Of a stretch of DNA of 38,881 bases, positions 1 through 8,271 are shown piece after piece. Every line of letters begins with the position of its first letter. The stretch's first letter is position 1. The notes below the pieces were generated by a model. The model saw only the letters and a list, made by a program, of their open reading frames with translations, did no database searches and had not been told where the DNA came from. A program made the translations under genes and the position numbers. The DNA lies in NCBI GenBank assembly GCA_029821635.1, contig JALGSW010000019.1:1-38881 (forward strand), in the 5' to 3' direction. The stretch is from Candidatus Zipacnadia bacterium. GTDB lineage: Bacteria > Armatimonadota > Zipacnadia > Zipacnadales > UBA5352.

Positions 1-1
1 G

Positions 2-538
2 GAGAAGGCGCGTCAGGCATCGTGTCTGTCGAACGTGAAGCAGATGGGTCTCGCAGCGATGATGTATATTCAGGACTACGACGAGGTCTTCTTCCCGCGC
101 TGCACGGGCACCTGGGGACAGCCCGGCGCCGTCTACTGGTACCCCCGCTCGACAACCGAGCCGGGCCTCATCATGCCCTACATCAACAACATGCAGGTCT
201 TCATCTGCCCCAGCGAGCAGACCCGCAGAGGCTACGGCTACAACATCGGCTTCGGCTTTGTTGAACTGGCGAGGATCGACAAGCCTGCGGAGAAGGTCCT
301 CTTCTCCGATGACACCTTCGGCAGCGCCATCCTCTACCACCCGTCCCAGGGCGTCTTCAACTGGGGTGCGAACTTCGTGAACCCGCCGGGCTCGACGGGC
401 GCCGCGATCCAGTGGGGTGTCAACTGCCCGTACGGCCGGCACAACGACTTCGTCAATGTCGCCTTCACCGACGGTCACGCCGCGATGCGGCCGCTCGAGC
501 TGTGGTCCGACGGCACCGACACGTACTACGATCCCTGA
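2..538 (+). CDS. Pseudopilin-like H-X9-DG (DUF1559-type) protein, 5' partial
   Basis: The reading frame is open from the first bases of the window, so the N-terminus is missing. The first visible residues, EKARQASCLSNVKQMG followed by a 'MYIQDYDE' motif, are the part that normally follows the type IV pilin-like N-terminal helix (FTLIELLVVIAIIAIL-type). About 30 to 35 residues are therefore probably lost to the left. Near the end is RHNDFVNVAFTDGH, an exact H-X9-DG motif, the signature of DUF1559-type proteins. These are abundant, multi-copy prepilin-like proteins in Armatimonadota, Planctomycetota and Lentisphaerota. They are thought to be exported and membrane-anchored, but their exact function is unknown. 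Two cysteines (in VFICPSE and GVNCPYG) are conserved-looking. The gene is followed by a hairpin terminator, so it probably ends its own transcript. Family assignment is secure; function is not. Confidence 0.85.
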   Translation, partial: EKARQASCLSNVKQMGLAAMMYIQDYDEVFFPRCTGTWGQPGAVYWYPRSTTEPGLIMPYINNMQVFICPSEQTRRGYGYNIGFGFVELARIDKPAEKVLFSDDTFGSAILYHPSQGVFNWGANFVNPPGSTGAAIQWGVNCPYGRHNDFVNVAFTDGHAAMRPLELWSDGTDTYYDP

Positions 539-570
539 TCGCCCGTCTCTACCGAAGACCGGCAATCACG

Positions 571-602
571 CGCGCCACGCCCTGCATGCAGAGCGTGGCG
601 CG
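571..602 (+). terminator. Hairpin terminator after the pseudopilin-like gene
   Basis: CGCGCCACGC at 571-580 pairs perfectly with GCGTGGCGCG at 593-602. The 12-base loop contains its own palindrome, CTGCATGCAG. The stem is followed by TTTGCCTT, a short and interrupted T run. It lies 33 bases after the stop of the upstream gene and about 70 bases before the next start. A rho-independent terminator is the simplest reading. The weak T tract lowers confidence. Confidence 0.6.
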
Positions 603-671
603 TTTGCCTTGTGGCAGGAGTTCGCGGCCGCGGCGACGAACTTCCTTGCACCTGAAGCATCGGAGGACGAC

Positions 672-1691
672 ATGCATCGAGATCGCCGGACGAAGCCACG
701 CATCGGGTCAGTCATCGCGCCCTGCATCGCGGTCGCACTGGCGGCCATCGCGCCTGCGGCCGGCTTCGAGCTTGCGTTCGTCTCTGACCGCGACGGCAGC
801 GCCGACATCTACGCGGTCGGCGATGACGGCTCCGGCCTGCGGCGACTGATCGGCGATGACGCGGAGGATACCTCCCCCGCCTGGGCGCCCGACGGCGCAC
901 GCCTCCTCTTCCTGTCCGACCGAGACGGCGATCAGGACGTATACCTCGCCGATCCGCGCGGCCGGCATACGCGCGACATCACACAGAGCGATGCATTCGA
1001 GGAAAGCCCTGCCTGGTCGCCGGACGGTCAGCAGATCCTCTTCGTGTCCGATCGAGACGACAACCTCGAGGTCTACGTTGCGGGGGCGGACGGCGGCTCA
1101 GCACGCAACCTCACGGCCGATCCGGTCTGGGACGGCTCGCCCGCATGGTCGCCGAGCGGCAACCTGATCGCATGGGTCACCGACCGCGCGGAGAACCAGG
1201 AGGTCGCGGTCGCTGCGCCCGACGGATCCGGCATGCGCATCGTCGCCACACACACCGCGTGGGACGGCGACCCCGCTTTCTCACCGGACGGGACGCAATT
1301 GGCTTTCCGGACTCACCGCGACGGCAATATCAGCGTCTATGTCTGCGACCTCGATACTGGGGAGGCCCGCAGCGTCAGTGGCCCCGAATGCTGGAATGAG
1401 CCCGCCGAGTGGTCGCCTGATGGCAGCAAACTCGCCTGGGCGTCATCGCCGACGGGGAACCGCGAGATCGTCGTGGCGGACGTGGCGTCGGGCGTCGTGG
1501 TCAACATCAGCAACGCGTCGAGCAATGAGTGGGCTCCGCGGTGGTCGCCGGATGGGGCGAAGATCGCGTTCCTGTCCGATCGAGGTGGCGACGTGCGTCT
1601 GTTCGTCGCGAACGTGGATGGCTCGGGGGTCGTCGAGGTCGGCGGCGGTCCGGTGCTTGATGTCCCCTGTTCGTGGCGCCCGGAGCCGTGA
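672..1691 (+). CDS. Secreted TolB-like beta-propeller (PD40 repeat) protein
   Basis: This 339-residue protein has a basic start (MHRDRRTKPR), a hydrophobic signal segment at about residues 15-35, and then only propeller repeats. Each repeat carries the PD40/TolB pattern: a 'W(S/A)PDG' turn, then 'LLFLSDRDGDQDVY'-like strands. I count six WSPDG-type turns plus a closing strand ending in SWRPEP, which fits a six- or seven-bladed propeller. TolB itself has an extra N-terminal domain that is absent here, so this is a stand-alone periplasmic or secreted propeller, probably for protein or ligand binding. The ATG at 672 was chosen because GGAGGA lies just upstream and a signal peptide follows directly. 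The longer upstream extension of this frame overlaps the previous gene and the terminator. It meets the DUF4159 gene tail to tail with a one-base gap. Confidence 0.85.
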   Translation: MHRDRRTKPRIGSVIAPCIAVALAAIAPAAGFELAFVSDRDGSADIYAVGDDGSGLRRLIGDDAEDTSPAWAPDGARLLFLSDRDGDQDVYLADPRGRHTRDITQSDAFEESPAWSPDGQQILFVSDRDDNLEVYVAGADGGSARNLTADPVWDGSPAWSPSGNLIAWVTDRAENQEVAVAAPDGSGMRIVATHTAWDGDPAFSPDGTQLAFRTHRDGNISVYVCDLDTGEARSVSGPECWNEPAEWSPDGSKLAWASSPTGNREIVVADVASGVVVNISNASSNEWAPRWSPDGAKIAFLSDRGGDVRLFVANVDGSGVVEVGGGPVLDVPCSWRPEP

Positions 1692-1692
1692 G

Positions 1693-4254
1693 CTACTGCC
1701 CCGCCTCCTGCTCGCGCAGCTTCTGCCACTGCGCGACCACGTAGGTGAAGATGTTCACGCCCATGCGGAAGGCAGGCTCCCGGGTCTCAGGCCTGACCCA
1801 CTCCCCGGTCCCCTCCCAGCAGTCCCCGTAGTCGTTGCGCGAGAAGATCACGCCCAGGCGACCGCCATCGACTTCCATGCCCTGCAGCGGATAGCGCTCG
1901 CCCATGTCCCCTGCAGGCACGCGGTCGATCACGTAATGTGCGCGGTAGACCTCATGCTCGAGGCCCAGGTCCTCCAGACCTGAACCGAACGTCTTCCTCA
2001 TCTCGCGCCGGAAGCACTCGCCGAAGGGCCCGTGGGAGTCCTCACCGAAGACCGTCCCGCCCTGTGCGACGTAGCGACGCAGCGTCTCGCGCTCCTCTTC
2101 GGTCAGCGCGAAGGCGCGGTGGCCGCGCAGGTGCAGCACCGGCATACTCTCGATGTTCTCCAGCGTCAGCGGCACATAGCGTTCGTGCAGCGTAACGCGG
2201 ACCTTCGTTCGTCCGCGCACCTCCGCGAGCAGGTTGACCATGCCCGGCGCGTCTGCCTGGTAGTCACCGGTGGTGACGCCCATCGGCATGTCGAAGCTGC
2301 CGCTGATGTCCATGTAGAGTCCGCCGCCGGGGGCGGTCTTGAGCTCGTTCAGGTCGAAGCCCAGCCCAAAGCCGACCGGCCCAGGCTGTGCGTCGGGAGC
2401 GCTCGCGAGGAGCATCCCGTCGCCAATGTCCGGCAGCGGGGGAAGTCCGGGCCCACCCTCGCCTCCTACGGCCAGAATGCCCGCGCCCACCGGCCCGCCC
2501 GGTCCGGATGGCACGTCGCCACCGCCGCGTCCCGGCGCAAGCCCCCCACCCTCCCCGGCGCCTCCGCCAACGCCTGTCCCGGTCGCTACCTGATGCACGA
2601 TGAACGGTACCAGCTTGTTGTCCCAGGGGCCGCCCTCCCCTGCCACGCCGCCTCCCGGCTCGCCGCCCGGTATCGCGCCGAGCCCGAACGCACCGACCAG
2701 CGATCCCCACAACGCCTGAGGCACGACGCTCTGCAGAGGCTCGGGGACCTGTGATCCTGCGCCGGCGGCCTCAGCCACCGGGCCAATCGGCCCAACGCCC
2801 GGCCCCGCACCTGCGCCGATGCCGCCGCCGGTGCCCGTCCCCATCCCGCCATCGCCGCCCTGTCCTCCGCCCGGACCGTCACCGCCAACACCAGGCGCCG
2901 TCGCAACGAGTTGCCACTCCCGCGGCGCTGTCTTCACAAGCGTCCAGCCACGGCCGTCTCCGTCGCCGCCGCCGGAGGGTGCCTCGCGTCGGCCACCTGC
3001 GCCGGCGCTGCCTCCTCCGCCACCACTCCCTGGCGAGCCCGCGTGCACGAGGCCCCCGCCGCCGGGCAGAGACGCGACGCGCACCGGCGCGCCTGCCCCC
3101 GAGCCGCCGGATGCAGGCGACTCCCCGCCGCCAACGCCACCCGAGCCTGAGCCGGAGCCGGAGGGAACCGGCGAGCCCGCGAGGCGGATCGGAGCGGCTT
3201 TCGGCCCGCCGGGCCCATCACCTTCGTCGCCGGGCGGGCCGGGCTCTCCCGCCCGTCCAGGGCGTCCCGCGACCCCGGACGTGCCGGACGCAGGCGCGGG
3301 CGGAGCCCCGGGGCCTCCGGAGCCGCTCGCGCGCGACCCAACGCGCTCAAAACGCGGGCCCGTGCTGCCGCGGGCAGTGCCTGCCGGTTGATCGGCTTCA
3401 CGGCCGCCGCCGCCGACGCCCGGCGCCTCAGACGGTGCGCCATCCATCTGTGGGGCGAGCTTCTCACCACCCGCGACCTCCTCGGCGCGCCCCAGACCTG
3501 GCGCCTCGGTGGAATCTGCGTCATCCGAGGGAGCCAGGGCGATCATCGGGCCGGGGGTCTCGGGGCCCTCCGCCCTGCCCCCTCCTGAGGAGGGCGGCGC
3601 GACGGGCGCGGGCCGGGCTGATAGCGCGGGCGGCGCGCCGGCTCCGGACATGGCCCCGGGGGCGCTTGAGGCGGTCTCGGGCGCGGCCTTCGGCACATCG
3701 AGGGGCGCCGCCGACGCCAACTGCGGCTCCATCGCCGGAGCCGCCTCGGCGGCAGGCCCCGGCGTGGGATGGATGACGACCGGCTGCGGCTCGGGCGCTG
3801 AAGCCACGGCGACAGGCACCGGCGCAGGCTCGGGCTCGGGAGGCAGCACGGCAAGCGCGGGCGTCGGGGCGGGTTCGGGCTCAGGCGCGGGAGCAGGTTC
3901 GGGTTCGGGTGCCGGCGGCGCCACCTCAGTGACAGGCTCGGGGACGGTCTCCGGCTGATCGGCCGGCGTCTGCTCCTCAGCAGGCTTCGGCGTCGGTCTG
4001 CGAGGTCTGCGAACGCGTCTGCGCCTGACCACGCGGCGCACCACGCGCCGCTGGGTGATCTGCGGCCGGGGCGGCGGAGGCGGGGGCTTCGGCTTGACAT
4101 ACGTGACGAACTCGACCGCGGTTTCCGTCAAGCGGCGCACGGTCTCATCGCGAACGTCCCCGATCGTGCCACCCATGGGCACGGTCAGGAAGACGATGAT
4201 GTGGATCATCGCCGAGTAGAACAGCGCCCAACCAAACCCCGACTTCCGCCGCAT
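1693..4254 (-). CDS. TonB-like N-terminus fused to a DUF4159 C-terminal domain
   Basis: 853 residues. A single membrane helix (about 7-25) follows MRRKSG, as in TonB and TolA. Next come a Pro/Glu/Lys/Arg-rich stretch (about 54-165, with KPPPPPP and repeated PEPEPAP) and a very long Gly/Pro/Ser/Ala low-complexity linker (about 200-640). The end, from about residue 645, is a compact domain starting GLYMDISGSFDMPMG and containing LRRYVAQGGTVFGEDSHG and FSRNDYGDCWEGTGEW. These resemble DUF4159, an amidotransferase-like fold of unknown function. The usual TonB C-terminal domain is absent. The gene is last in the TPR-ExbB-ExbD operon, 26 bases after exbD, exactly where a TonB or TolA partner is expected. 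I infer that it is the force-transmitting partner of this ExbBD motor, with DUF4159 as the periplasmic effector. The low-complexity linker limits homology calls. Confidence 0.8.
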   Translation of the reverse strand: MRRKSGFGWALFYSAMIHIIVFLTVPMGGTIGDVRDETVRRLTETAVEFVTYVKPKPPPPPPRPQITQRRVVRRVVRRRRVRRPRRPTPKPAEEQTPADQPETVPEPVTEVAPPAPEPEPAPAPEPEPAPTPALAVLPPEPEPAPVPVAVASAPEPQPVVIHPTPGPAAEAAPAMEPQLASAAPLDVPKAAPETASSAPGAMSGAGAPPALSARPAPVAPPSSGGGRAEGPETPGPMIALAPSDDADSTEAPGLGRAEEVAGGEKLAPQMDGAPSEAPGVGGGGREADQPAGTARGSTGPRFERVGSRASGSGGPGAPPAPASGTSGVAGRPGRAGEPGPPGDEGDGPGGPKAAPIRLAGSPVPSGSGSGSGGVGGGESPASGGSGAGAPVRVASLPGGGGLVHAGSPGSGGGGGSAGAGGRREAPSGGGDGDGRGWTLVKTAPREWQLVATAPGVGGDGPGGGQGGDGGMGTGTGGGIGAGAGPGVGPIGPVAEAAGAGSQVPEPLQSVVPQALWGSLVGAFGLGAIPGGEPGGGVAGEGGPWDNKLVPFIVHQVATGTGVGGGAGEGGGLAPGRGGGDVPSGPGGPVGAGILAVGGEGGPGLPPLPDIGDGMLLASAPDAQPGPVGFGLGFDLNELKTAPGGGLYMDISGSFDMPMGVTTGDYQADAPGMVNLLAEVRGRTKVRVTLHERYVPLTLENIESMPVLHLRGHRAFALTEEERETLRRYVAQGGTVFGEDSHGPFGECFRREMRKTFGSGLEDLGLEHEVYRAHYVIDRVPAGDMGERYPLQGMEVDGGRLGVIFSRNDYGDCWEGTGEWVRPETREPAFRMGVNIFTYVVAQWQKLREQEAGQ

Positions 4255-4280
4255 GGCCTTCTCTCCGTGCGCCTACGCTC

Positions 4281-4715
4281 TCACCTGACGGGATCGCCGA
4301 CTACAGCTCCAGGATGCCCCTCTTCCATCTCGGCGGCCAGCGTGATGTCGGCCCCGAGCATCTTCGCCACGTCCATCACGGTCACGATCGTTCCGTAGGG
4401 TACACCTTCGTCGCCGCGGATAGTGACACCCTTCACATCGGCCTTCGCGAACTCAGTGCGCAACGCCTCGCGCAGATCAGCGGCGGCGATCCATGTCTCG
4501 TTGAGCCGGACCTGGCCCTCACGGTTCACCCAGATCGTCACCTCGCGCTTCTCCAGCTTCTCCGAGGTGAGCGCCGTGGGCAGCGTGATGTCCAGTCCGG
4601 TGTCCTTCGCGAACGTGCTGGTGAGCATGAAGAAGATGATCAGCAGGAAGGCCACGTCCGCCATGGTGGCCATAGGGAGCGGGTTGAGGGGGGGGAGACG
4701 GCGCCGCAGCCTCAC
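4281..4715 (-). CDS. exbD: ExbD/TolR family biopolymer transport protein
   Basis: 144 residues, the usual length for ExbD. A short basic cytoplasmic start (MRLRRRLPPLNP) leads into one membrane helix at about residues 18-37 (ADVAFLLIIFFMLTSTF). Asp20 in that helix is the conserved proton-relay aspartate of ExbD/TolR. The remaining 100 or so residues form the periplasmic domain, with the typical 'ITLPTA' and 'VTIRGDEGVPYGTIVTVMDVAK' features. It works with ExbB as a proton-driven stator. Its start overlaps the end of the exbB gene by four bases (ATGA), a sign of translational coupling. TolR and ExbD cannot be told apart by eye, and the fused TonB/DUF4159 partner does not settle it. Confidence 0.9.
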   Translation of the reverse strand: MRLRRRLPPLNPLPMATMADVAFLLIIFFMLTSTFAKDTGLDITLPTALTSEKLEKREVTIWVNREGQVRLNETWIAAADLREALRTEFAKADVKGVTIRGDEGVPYGTIVTVMDVAKMLGADITLAAEMEEGHPGAVVGDPVR

Positions 4716-5350
4716 TCGCCGTCACCTCCGGAGACCATGCTCGCGAGCCGACTGCCCGCGACCTCCATCGCCAGTGCCAGTGCATTGACACGTGCGCTGA
4801 ATACGCTGTAGGCGATGAAGCATGGGATGGCGACGATCAGCCCGGAGGCGGTTGTGATGAGCGCCTCGCCGATGCCCGCGGCGACCACGCCCGGCTCACC
4901 CATCCCGTGCTCGGCGATCGCCGTGAAGGCGCGAATCATCCCGCTGACCGTCCCCAGAAAGCCTATCAGCGGCGCGACGTTGGCGATCGTTGACAGGACC
5001 GGCAGGCCCGACTCGAGCGCCGCCATCTCTTCAGCGCCCGCCGCCTCGGCCGCCTCCCGCGGAGTGATGTACCGGCTCTCCGCGGCGCTGAAGATCGAGG
5101 TGAGGACGGCCGCGACGGAGGACGAAGGAGCCTTAGCCTCCAGCGCCGCCTTCTCGGTCTGCCCGGCCTGAATGAGCCGCACGGACTCCTCGACGAGTGA
5201 CGCCGCGCCGCGCCCGGCGAGCCAGAGCGTGATGCTCTTGTAGATGATCACCGCGAGTGCGATCACTGAGCACGCAAGCAGCGCCCACATCCATGAGCCG
5301 CCGCGCACGAAGTATTCAACCAGTGCCGGTGCTGAGCCCAGCTCACCCAT
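4712..5350 (-). CDS. exbB: ExbB/TolQ/MotA family proton channel protein
   Basis: 212 residues with three predicted membrane helices (about 20-43, 118-140 and 160-183) and a cytoplasmic loop between the first two, the ExbB/TolQ topology. The signature NVAPLIGFLGTVSGMIRAF covers residues 124-142. GIGEALITTASGL in helix 3 carries the conserved polar residues of the proton path. It forms the pentameric channel that powers ExbD and a TonB/TolA-type partner in the inner membrane. It follows the TPR gene by 48 bases and overlaps exbD by four bases, so all four genes probably share one transcript. Confidence 0.9.
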   Translation of the reverse strand: MGELGSAPALVEYFVRGGSWMWALLACSVIALAVIIYKSITLWLAGRGAASLVEESVRLIQAGQTEKAALEAKAPSSSVAAVLTSIFSAAESRYITPREAAEAAGAEEMAALESGLPVLSTIANVAPLIGFLGTVSGMIRAFTAIAEHGMGEPGVVAAGIGEALITTASGLIVAIPCFIAYSVFSARVNALALAMEVAGSRLASMVSGGDGE

Positions 5351-5398
5351 GCCGGTATCTCCTCTGGAATTCGCTCGGCGCGGTATTGCGCCGCATGT

Positions 5399-8122
5399 CT
5401 ACTGCTCGAGCTCGCGGATACGCGCCGCGGCCTTCTCAGCCCATTGCGTCTGATCCGCATACTGCCGCTCGATGACCCGATAGCTGCGGATGGCGTTCTC
5501 GGTCTGCCCCAGTTCCTCGTAGCACTGCCCGGCCGCGAACTGCGCTGGGGCGGCCCACTCCGGGACCGGATGCAGGATCGCCACCTTCAGCAACTCCTCG
5601 GCCGCTGCCGCGGTGTCGCCGCCCTCGCGCAGCGCCAGCCCCAACTCATAGCGAGCCTCCGCGGCAACGCGCGACCTGCCCTGCTCGGCAGACTGCCTCA
5701 GCGCCGCCACGGCGTCCTCGTTTCGCCCGAGAGCGCGGTGGCTCTTGCCCAGGCCCAGCCATGCGGCGGGCGCCAGGTCGTGCTCAGGCCACCTCTCAGT
5801 CACGGCACCGAACGCCGTCACCGCATCCTCGGGGCGGCCGAGCTCGAGATAGCCGTCGCCCAGCAGCGTCAGCGCCCAACAGAGGCTCTCGTCCTCGCCC
5901 GTCTGCGTGCGCAGCGGCTCGAGCAGCTCCACAGCACGCGCCCACTGCTCCCCGTCGGCCAACAACCGAGCCGCCTGGTAGCGCGCATCGGTCTGGACGT
6001 CCGCGGGCACCGGCGCCTGCGCGGCAGCGATGAAGTGCTCCAGCGCCTGCTCGGGCGCGTCCTGTCGCAGGAGCACCCAGCCCAGGCCATACTGCGCCAG
6101 GCCTGCGACCTTGCCCTCTGCCCCACGCCCCAGAACGCCCTGCCAGGTCTGGCGCGCCGCGTCATAGTCCTCAGCCTCAAACTGCGCCTGGCCGGCCGCC
6201 AGCAGACCGTCGAGTGCCGATCCTGCCGCGGCCGAGGTGGCGAAGTCGTCAAGCACCTTCTCGAACGAGACGAGCGCCTGAGCGGGCTCCTCCGCGAGCC
6301 GACACCATGCCGCTCCGACCAGAGCCCAGGGCGCGCACTCCCCCTGGGGATCGGCCTTCAGGGATTTCGCGTAGAACTCCGTCGCCTCGCCGCCGCGTTC
6401 CGCATCACGGAGCGCCTCGGCGAGCCGGTACGCGCCGAAGCCGATGACGCCGGCGGGTGCGTCGCCCCGCTCCAGAGTCGCGAAGAGCCGCTTCGCCTGA
6501 TCGATCTCACCGGCCGATGCCTGCATGCCGACCAGCGCCGACATCGCCCACGCGCCATACTCCGACCCGGCATTGGCCTCGGCGACTTCACTGTAGAGAC
6601 GTCGCGCCTCCTCGGGTCGATCGAGCCGCTCGTGACACGCCGCCATCAGGTAGCGCGCTTCAGCGATTCGGGGGCTGTCGGCGTGGTTGTCAACCAGAAG
6701 CGTGAGCATTTCGAGCGCCGGCGCATATCCCCCGGCGTCGAAGTACGCGCGGCCCACACGGTAGGCCGACTCGGCCGCCGACTCGGCGGTCGGCGCGTCG
6801 CGTACGGTCTGCGCGAGCTGATCCAGGGCCTCGGGCGACTGTGCCTGGCGGTAGCGCGCCCACTGCGCGGCCGACAGCGCTTCCCGTCGGCGACCGGGGT
6901 CCTGGGTCTTCTCCGCCGCGGTCTCATACGCCGTGACGGCGCCCTCAATATCGCCCGCGGCGGCCTTCAGACGCCCGACGTGCAGCCATGCGTCGCCGGC
7001 GTGGGGCCCGTCCGGGTAGCTTTCGGTGAGTCGCAGATGCGCGGCGAGAGCGGCTTCCGGCTGATCCTGCCTCTCGCGCGTCACCGCGAGCCAGTAGAGG
7101 CCATCCTCCGCCCACTTCGACGCGGGGTCCGCCGCCGCGGCCTCATAGGCACCCGCGGTCTCCTCCCAGCGTTCGAGGTGGAAGAGGCTGTCGCCAATCC
7201 GCAGGCGGGCCTCGGCGGCGAGCTCGTGTGTCGGGTACTGGGCGACAACCGCCCGGTACTGCTCAATCGCCTGTTCGTAGCGCTCCTGGCGGAAGTCGCA
7301 ATCCGCCACGCCCATCCGCGCGTGCGGCACGAATGACGAGCTGCCGTGCCTGTCGATGACTGCCTGATAGCCCGCCAGCGCCTTCTGGACTTCGCCCTGA
7401 CGGTGCAGTGCGCGGGCGAGGAGGTACTGCGATTCGCCGGCGACGGGACTGTCGGGGTGCTCCTGGACGACGCGTGAGAGGTACCTGGCTGCGTCGGCAG
7501 GCCGCGCCACTTGCAGGTAGCACAACCCGATCGAGTAGAGCGCGTACGGGACCTCCTGCTCACCCAGACCGCGTTTGAGTGCGTCCTCGTACGCGCGCGC
7601 GGCCTCCTCGTAGCGACCGAGGTGGTAGTGGCTCTCGCCCTGCCAGTACGCGGCTGTTGAGGCGTGACGGCTGTCCGGGAATTTCGCGACCAGGGCCTCG
7701 TAGGCCGCCAGCGCCTGCTCGTGCTCGCCTGCCTTGAACCGCGAATCACCCAGCCACAGCAGTGCCGGTTCGATCTCGTCGCTGTCGGGGAAGCGCGTGC
7801 TCACCTTCTCGAACCACGGCGCCGCAGCGGCGTAGCGCCCCAGCCGGAAGTTGCACTCGCCCGCGCGGAACATCGCCAGGGACAGGTTGGGGTGCTCGGG
7901 GTAGGCCTCGATGAAGACGAGGTACTTCTGTAGGGCCAGGTCGTAGTTCTCCTGCCCGTACAGGCCCTCGGCGAACGCGAAGTCGTTCTCGGCCTGAGCT
8001 GCTTCCTGGCAGAGGGCCGAGGCGATGGGGACGAGCAAGGCGGCCCCGACAAGCAGTGGCAGGACCACGAATTTGACCGCCGTGGCGCGTGATCGACCGC
8101 GGTGATCTCTCATCTGCTCCAT
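5399..8122 (-). CDS. Secreted tetratricopeptide-repeat protein (CpoB/BamD-like repeats)
   Basis: 907 residues. A basic start and hydrophobic segment (about 15-38, ending near ALCQEA) form a signal peptide. The rest is a continuous array of helical repeats, on the order of twenty, of the TPR type. Recurrent units look like 'YAAAAPWFEKVSTRFPDSDE' and 'YEQAIEQYRAVVAQYPTHEL'. The 'A...YPDS' repeat edges match those in CpoB (YbgF), BamD and outer-membrane assembly scaffolds. It is first in the operon with exbB, exbD and the TonB-like/DUF4159 gene, much as cpoB is grouped with tol genes, so a periplasmic scaffold for that motor is likely. The start at 8122 has only a GGTGA-like ribosome site; the ATG at 8113 is an alternative. 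The promoter should lie in 8123-8271, where I see no clear -10/-35 boxes. Confidence 0.85.
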   Translation of the reverse strand: MEQMRDHRGRSRATAVKFVVLPLLVGAALLVPIASALCQEAAQAENDFAFAEGLYGQENYDLALQKYLVFIEAYPEHPNLSLAMFRAGECNFRLGRYAAAAPWFEKVSTRFPDSDEIEPALLWLGDSRFKAGEHEQALAAYEALVAKFPDSRHASTAAYWQGESHYHLGRYEEAARAYEDALKRGLGEQEVPYALYSIGLCYLQVARPADAARYLSRVVQEHPDSPVAGESQYLLARALHRQGEVQKALAGYQAVIDRHGSSSFVPHARMGVADCDFRQERYEQAIEQYRAVVAQYPTHELAAEARLRIGDSLFHLERWEETAGAYEAAAADPASKWAEDGLYWLAVTRERQDQPEAALAAHLRLTESYPDGPHAGDAWLHVGRLKAAAGDIEGAVTAYETAAEKTQDPGRRREALSAAQWARYRQAQSPEALDQLAQTVRDAPTAESAAESAYRVGRAYFDAGGYAPALEMLTLLVDNHADSPRIAEARYLMAACHERLDRPEEARRLYSEVAEANAGSEYGAWAMSALVGMQASAGEIDQAKRLFATLERGDAPAGVIGFGAYRLAEALRDAERGGEATEFYAKSLKADPQGECAPWALVGAAWCRLAEEPAQALVSFEKVLDDFATSAAAGSALDGLLAAGQAQFEAEDYDAARQTWQGVLGRGAEGKVAGLAQYGLGWVLLRQDAPEQALEHFIAAAQAPVPADVQTDARYQAARLLADGEQWARAVELLEPLRTQTGEDESLCWALTLLGDGYLELGRPEDAVTAFGAVTERWPEHDLAPAAWLGLGKSHRALGRNEDAVAALRQSAEQGRSRVAAEARYELGLALREGGDTAAAAEELLKVAILHPVPEWAAPAQFAAGQCYEELGQTENAIRSYRVIERQYADQTQWAEKAAARIRELEQ

Positions 8123-8271
8123 AACGCAGTCACCGTTTACCGTGGAAGTGGCGCTGATCCCCCCGCCTTCTGAGTGGCGCTGTAAGCCTTAGACAATCGG
8201 TACCCGCATCCGGGTCCACCGACATTTGTGTGCCTTTGCGCGGACGGTCCTGCCGGCGCACCGCCGCTGCC

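Noticed and set aside
417..671. N-terminal extension of the beta-propeller gene
   Set aside because: The extension overlaps the pseudopilin-like gene and crosses the terminator hairpin. ATG 672 has a ribosome site and begins a signal peptide.
8147..8182. Direct repeat AGTGGCGCTG (8147-8156 and 8173-8182) upstream of the TPR gene as a possible operator
   Set aside because: Only ten bases, GC-rich, and with no promoter elements around it, so it may be chance.
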